A program made the translations under genes and the position numbers. Below, piece after piece: positions 15,182 through 19,361 of a stretch of DNA of 19,361 nt. Origin of the DNA: Leucobacter sp. UBA1945 (GTDB lineage: Bacteria > Actinomycetota > Actinomycetes > Actinomycetales > Microbacteriaceae). The notes under the pieces are model-generated. The model was given only the letters and a program-made list of their open reading frames with translations. It had not been told where the DNA came from and made no database searches. The DNA is taken from NCBI GenBank assembly GCA_002336855.1, contig DDEV01000066.1:1-19361 (forward strand), read 5' to 3'. Position 1 is the stretch's first letter; each line of letters opens with the position of its first letter.

Positions 15182-15217
15182 ATGGCGGTGACCAAGGAAG
15201 TTGGGGAATTGCCTTGA
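15182..15217 (+). CDS. Possible 11-codon leader ORF overlapping the surface-protein start
   Basis: ATG at 15182 opens MAVTKEVGELP and stops at TGA 15215-15217, overlapping the TTG start (15214-15216) as TTGA. No good ribosome site precedes the ATG. It could couple translation to the giant gene, or be chance. Confidence 0.25.
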   Translation: MAVTKEVGELP

Positions 15218-18200
15218 TCGAAAAGGACCAGCGAGGTCGGCGCGGAGTGGCCAAGAAGTACCTCGCATTTGGAACAGCGGCGGCGTTGACGCTCAGCGGG
15301 GTCGCGCTCGGCATGACTGCCTCGAGCGCCGACACGCAGACGCCGCCTGCGGGAACTGTTTCTGCCGCGCATGGACACGGCCTGTACACAAGCCTGTTCC
15401 CCATCGACGTTGTCGGTACAGCCAACGCGAGCAGTGATTTCCCAGACAACGCGGGCGCAAACGGGGACGACCTCAGTGTTGAGTTGTTGAAGAATCTCGT
15501 GACGCTGAATCTCGGCACCATCAATCTGCCTCTCATTAAAGATCCGGATGACCCGGCAGCTGAGGGACTACTTGACTTAGGATCACTTGGCGCTATCTCG
15601 AGCCATGCCGAATCCCCGAGCAATACCCATTCGGTGGCATCTTCGGGTTTGATCACCAGCAACGGCGCGCTCGATCTGCAAGCACAGAATCAGCCGGGGT
15701 TCGAATCGGCGAAAGTTGATCTCGGCGCGCTGCTCGATCAACTGTTGACTCAGACCGTTGCCGACAGCGTGCTCAATGAGGCAACGATCGACATCGGCGC
15801 CCTTGGCGCAATGGCAGAGAAGAACAATGGCACTGTTGCAAGTGAATACATGGTCGCCGATCTCGGGGTCACGCTCGAAAGCCCAGTCGTTGCGACCCTC
15901 GGAGGCACTGTCGAAACGACTGTGAATACCTTGGTCGGCGACACCGTGGCCGAGGCGGTGGGCCCCGGTGGGTTGCTGAATGGCGTACTGGGCGGGCTCT
16001 CGAGCATTATCAATGCCGTTGACACGACGGTGCTCGGAACCGGCGTCAGACTGGACTCCGATCCCGCTCAGACCACAGCGCAGGTGACCGGCGTTTCGCA
16101 GCTTGCAAATTCGATCAGCACACAGCTGGTGACCGAGGGCATCTCGAACTCGGACGAATCAGTGGTGATTAACCTGGGCACCGGCGAGATCACGATCGAC
16201 CTTGAGGCATTCGTGATCCAGGCGCAGAATGACCCAGCGATCACCAACCTCAATCAACTGCCTCCGAACACGCCGGTGCTCTCGTCAGCGGTGATTACCG
16301 CGATCGTCAACGGAGTCACCGAAGCGCTGACCGATGCGTCGAACCCGAAATCGCTGGTCAGCAAGGTGCAGATGTTGCTTGAAGCGGGAATCTGGGATCT
16401 CGGTGTAGAGATCAAGATCGATGCCTCGGGCGAAGTTTGCCTCGTCGGGGCCTGCACCACACTCGCTGATGGCGATGTCACCATTGCCGGTACTCTCGGC
16501 GAGTTCACGGGAACTGATGGTGCGCTCGACAACAGCAACATCGACGTGAACCTGGACCTTCTGGGGATCGTTCCTGTCGGCGATATCCTCACGGTAGTCG
16601 CCACCCCGCTGCTCAACCTGATCGCTACCCAGGTCACTGGCCCGCTGCTGACGCTCATCACCGATGACGTGGTCGATGCGTTGCAGCCGACGCTCATCGG
16701 CGTGGTGAGCACGGCAACCTCAGCTCTGCTGGATCCGCCAAGCGGAGCGCTCGGACGTGTGCTCGCAGAGCTCGTGCAGTTGACGATCAACGAGCAGCCA
16801 ACCGCGGGCGATCTCGGAGCCGGAAGCTTTACAGTGCGAGCGTTGACGCTCTCGGTACTGCCACAGGTAGGCGGTGGCATCACCGACGCGGTCGACGTGC
16901 AGCTCGGTTCGGCGACCATCTTGGCGGCCGAGCCAGCTGCGATGATTACGGCGACTCCTGACTCGGTTGCCTCGGGTGAAACGGTGACGATCGCGGGTTC
17001 GTTCTTCACTCCGAACTCCCCGGTTTCGATCACGATTCCCGGTGTTGCGACCCCGATCACGACGACCACTGACGCGAGCGGCGCGTTCAGCGCTACGTGG
17101 ACGGTACCGGCAGGCTTCGCGACCGGCCCGGTGATTATCACCGCGACCGACGGTGGCAACAAGACCGCGACCGACACTGTGACAGTTGTCGAGGCCGCGC
17201 TGACCGCAAACGACGCCCCACAGGGTGGCTCGGTAGCGCTCAGTGGAACAGGCTTCGTGCCTGGTGAATCAGTGACAATTACGAGCGACCTTCCTGGTGC
17301 GCCCACTGCGCAGCCGACCGCTGCTGTTGATGGCAGCATTACGGCGAGCTGGCCGGTGCTCGCCACTCAGGCGCCGGGTACTTACACCTTCACCGCAACG
17401 GGGGCAGGTGGTCGTGAGGCTGAGGACGACGCAGCAGTCACGCTCGCGGTCGCCACGCTCGCGGCAGCCCCGAACCCGGTGGTGCCCGGTGGCACAGTAA
17501 CCATCACTGGCGGCAACTTCGCTCCGGGTGAAGCCGTCACGTTGACTCTGCCTGCGTCATGCGCGGTCACCGGCGGCACTCCTGTGGTCGCAGACGGAAG
17601 CGGAAACTTCACCGTGACCTGCGCGGTTGGAGCGGGTGTTGCAGACGGCACGGCGCTGAACTTCTCGGCTACGGGTAACGACAGCGGCCGCAGCGCGACC
17701 GCGGTGACCGAGGTCGACAGTCAGCCACCCGCAGATGCCAACACGAATGCATCCGCTTCGGCAGCGGCCTCGGCTCAGGCGAACGGCAACAACGAGGTAG
17801 CGGCTCAGGCAGCGGCTCTGGCCGCCGCAATGGCTGACAACTCGACGAGCGCGAACGCAGCTGCAACCGCAGACGCGAATGCGGCGGCTGAAGCTGCGGC
17901 AAGGGCAAGTGTGAATGCGGGAGCCTCGACGAACGCGTCGGCTACGGCGACCACCGTGGCAAACTCGGCAGCTCAGGCCTCGGCCAATGCCAGCGCAGAC
18001 AGCACCGCGAACGCAAACGCTGATGCCTCGGCGGCTGCCTCTGCGGTAGGTACTGTCGACGCCCGCGCCGCTTCGCAAGCTTCCGCAGATTCCGCTGCCG
18101 ACGGTGCGAACGCCTCGGCAACTGCTTCACAGGACGCGACCGCGAACGTTCGCGCAGACGCAAACGCCTCGGCATCAGCCTCGGCATCGGCAAACGCCAA

Positions 18201-19361
18201 CGGGGCGCAAGAGGCGGCGGCGCAGGCTGCCGCGCAAGCTGCGGCCTACTCGGTCGGCCAGTCTGACGCTTCGGCGGCAGCTACCGCGAACGGTGTTGCC
18301 GCAGCAGAGACGGCGGCCTACACGACAGTTGACGCCGATGCTTCGGCAACCGCGTCAGCCGACACCACCAGCGCGGCGAACTCGGCGGCGCAAGCTGCGG
18401 CGCAAGCATCATCTGCTGCAACCACCACCGCGCAGGCGAGCGCCGACCAGAACGCCGACTCGAATGCCGACGGTAGCTTCGACTCGCGCTCGGCGGCACG
18501 CTCTGCTGCCGAGGCTTCTTCGGCAGCCAACGCGAGCGCTGCGGCTAGCGGCGGTTCGGCGGAGGCCGCAGTGGATGCGGCGGCCAACGTGCAAGCCAAC
18601 GCAAACGCGTCGGCCTCTGCGTCTGCCTCGGCCGACGCTGATAGCTACAGCAACCCGAACGCGCAGGCTGCAGCCCAGGCGGCGGCATTTGCGAACAACG
18701 ACAACGACGCATCTGCGGCAGCTGATCCGGACGCCATCGCTGCGGCGCAGGCTGCAGCCCGCCCGAACGTCGATGTGACCGCTTCGGCAACGGCCTCGGA
18801 GGACGCGGAGTCGCAGTCGCTGGCTGCAGCGCAGTCGACCGCGACCGCGAGCTCGGCACAGGCCGCGAATGCCTCGGCAACCGCGACGGCCGATGCCGAA
18901 GCGTCTGCCGCGGCCGCAGCGATCTCGAACGCCTCGACCGATGCCTCGCAGAATGCGGCGGCTGACGTGAACGCGTCGGCTTCGGCCTCTGCTTCGGCGC
19001 AGGCTGACAGCAACGCGAATGCTGCGGCCCAGGCGGCAGCCGAGACTTCGGCTCTGGCAAACGCGTCGACGACGGCAACCGCAAGCGCCTCGGCAGCGGC
19101 GACCGCGAACGCAGTCGCCGCAGCTCAAGCGGCAGCGCAGATCGCAGCTCGCGCAGATGTGACCGCGATTGCCTCGGCGACCGCCTCGCAGGACACGTCG
19201 GCTCAGGCGAATGTTGCGGCGAACGTGGCCGCGCAGGCAACTGCCACAACCGACGCGACTGCGAACACCTCGGCGAGCGCAGCGGCGCGGGCCGCCGCGA
19301 CGGCGAACAGCAGCGCTGCGGCCCAGGCGGCAGCGAATCAGGCGGCGTTCGCAGACTCGAC
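15214..19361 (+). CDS. Giant secreted Ala-rich surface protein, choice-of-anchor G-like (3' end outside window)
   Basis: At least 1382 residues, open to the window edge. The start is a TTG with GGGGA 6 nt upstream. No ATG/GTG lies in this frame for at least 90 bp upstream; GTG 15247 is a later alternative. A signal peptide with a basic n-region (RGRRGVAKK) and hydrophobic core ends near SSA39. Residues about 40-575 are Leu/Gly/Asn-rich with recurring DLGxL segments, resembling the actinobacterial choice-of-anchor G family (from memory, moderate certainty). They contain a close Cys pair, C409/C414. Three Ig-like repeats follow at about 577-659, 660-744 and 745-834, each with a VTIxGxxFxPGE-type segment; C783/C803 may bond. 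From 840 the chain is Ala/Ser/Asn/Thr/Asp/Gln repeats. A C-terminal anchor should follow beyond the window. Probably cell-surface; function unknown. Confidence 0.85.
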   Translation, partial: MIEKDQRGRRGVAKKYLAFGTAAALTLSGVALGMTASSADTQTPPAGTVSAAHGHGLYTSLFPIDVVGTANASSDFPDNAGANGDDLSVELLKNLVTLNLGTINLPLIKDPDDPAAEGLLDLGSLGAISSHAESPSNTHSVASSGLITSNGALDLQAQNQPGFESAKVDLGALLDQLLTQTVADSVLNEATIDIGALGAMAEKNNGTVASEYMVADLGVTLESPVVATLGGTVETTVNTLVGDTVAEAVGPGGLLNGVLGGLSSIINAVDTTVLGTGVRLDSDPAQTTAQVTGVSQLANSISTQLVTEGISNSDESVVINLGTGEITIDLEAFVIQAQNDPAITNLNQLPPNTPVLSSAVITAIVNGVTEALTDASNPKSLVSKVQMLLEAGIWDLGVEIKIDASGEVCLVGACTTLADGDVTIAGTLGEFTGTDGALDNSNIDVNLDLLGIVPVGDILTVVATPLLNLIATQVTGPLLTLITDDVVDALQPTLIGVVSTATSALLDPPSGALGRVLAELVQLTINEQPTAGDLGAGSFTVRALTLSVLPQVGGGITDAVDVQLGSATILAAEPAAMITATPDSVASGETVTIAGSFFTPNSPVSITIPGVATPITTTTDASGAFSATWTVPAGFATGPVIITATDGGNKTATDTVTVVEAALTANDAPQGGSVALSGTGFVPGESVTITSDLPGAPTAQPTAAVDGSITASWPVLATQAPGTYTFTATGAGGREAEDDAAVTLAVATLAAAPNPVVPGGTVTITGGNFAPGEAVTLTLPASCAVTGGTPVVADGSGNFTVTCAVGAGVADGTALNFSATGNDSGRSATAVTEVDSQPPADANTNASASAAASAQANGNNEVAAQAAALAAAMADNSTSANAAATADANAAAEAAARASVNAGASTNASATATTVANSAAQASANASADSTANANADASAAASAVGTVDARAASQASADSAADGANASATASQDATANVRADANASASASASANANGAQEAAAQAAAQAAAYSVGQSDASAAATANGVAAAETAAYTTVDADASATASADTTSAANSAAQAAAQASSAATTTAQASADQNADSNADGSFDSRSAARSAAEASSAANASAAASGGSAEAAVDAAANVQANANASASASASADADSYSNPNAQAAAQAAAFANNDNDASAAADPDAIAAAQAAARPNVDVTASATASEDAESQSLAAAQSTATASSAQAANASATATADAEASAAAAAISNASTDASQNAAADVNASASASASAQADSNANAAAQAAAETSALANASTTATASASAAATANAVAAAQAAAQIAARADVTAIASATASQDTSAQANVAANVAAQATATTDATANTSASAAARAAATANSSAAAQAAANQAAFADS
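17746..19361 (+). repeat. Hierarchical Ala/Ser/Asn-rich coding repeat
   Basis: Within the surface protein, four long units begin with an NASASA(S/A)ASA anchor at residues 845, 984, 1131 and 1253 (139, 147 and 122 apart). Most anchors are followed shortly by an Ala-Gln block such as AQAAAQAAA. Each unit has a second anchor, ASATA(S/T), 63, 59, 59 and 67 residues later, suggesting a basic repeat of about 60-75 residues. The units are diverged at DNA level. No Lys, Cys, Trp or His occurs in the 538 residues, and Ala is about 40-50% in spot-counted blocks. Confidence 0.75.

Larger units (their letters stand above)
14886..15213. promoter_or_regulatory. Divergent intergenic region between LuxR regulator and giant surface protein
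   Basis: 328 bp without a convincing gene. It is visibly more AT-rich than its surroundings (for example GTTAAAGATTTTGAGTAG near 14954). It contains the 14883-14910 inverted repeat, a second GAAAAGT at 14973-14979, and palindromes at 15038-15050 and 15073-15087. It ends in a possible leader ORF. The divergent promoters must lie here, but I could not assign -35/-10 pairs. Confidence 0.6.

Noticed and set aside
14955..15662. 235-aa minus-strand ORF
   Set aside because: It runs antisense to the start and signal peptide of the surface protein, has no recognisable domain, and crosses the palindromic control region.
17557..19249. Many long open frames on the minus strand and in other plus frames across the Ala-rich region
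   Set aside because: The strongly biased Ala/Ser/Asn codons leave few stop codons in any frame. The products are Arg/Cys/Pro-rich, and the sense frame has a signal peptide, domains and continuity.
17731..19361. Possible CRISPR array or mobile element in the repetitive right end
   Set aside because: The repeats are in-frame, variable in length and diverged, with no constant repeat/spacer alternation and no transposase or integrase nearby.

Overview
The window comes from a high-GC Gram-positive bacterium. The sequence shows a split BCKDH operon under an Lrp-type regulator, GTG/TTG starts, a Cys-lipobox lipoprotein, a LAL-type LuxR ATPase regulator and a long secreted Ala-rich wall-type protein. 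Together these suggest an actinobacterium, most likely Microbacteriaceae (Leucobacter-like). The family assignment is inference, not measurement.

Positions 1-5621 (minus strand) form a branched-chain amino acid catabolic operon read as E1-alpha, E1-beta, E2, acyl-CoA dehydrogenase, SDR dehydrogenase, and perhaps a further gene leaving the left edge. The first three genes overlap by 4 bp each. No E3 (lipoamide dehydrogenase) is present, so the complex must borrow one. A divergent Lrp/AsnC regulator (5789-6220) sits across a 167-bp control region holding a perfect CTTGCA-N5-TGCAAG palindrome.

Positions 6301-6418 hold tRNA-Ser(GGA) and its terminator. A MarR regulator (minus) and a 10-TM EamA/DMT exporter (plus) then diverge around two near-identical 12-bp palindromes exactly 21 bp apart. 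The exporter overlaps the convergent fatty-acid desaturase tail to tail by 71 bp. Next come an unrecognised lipoprotein made of repeated strand-helix modules, a bidirectional terminator, tRNA-Met and tRNA-Thr (minus), and a small 4-TM protein.

Positions 10988-14885 (minus) carry a TrmA/RlmD-type RNA methyltransferase and, just upstream, an 844-aa ATPase/LuxR (LAL) regulator. The regulator diverges from a very large secreted protein that starts at a TTG at 15214 and runs off the right edge. That protein has a signal peptide, a region resembling the choice-of-anchor G family, three Ig-like repeats, and more than 540 residues of Lys-, Cys-, Trp- and His-free Ala/Ser/Asn/Thr/Asp repeats with a hierarchical period. 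The regulator, the 328-bp intergenic region with several palindromes, and the giant protein form the least ordinary part of the window.
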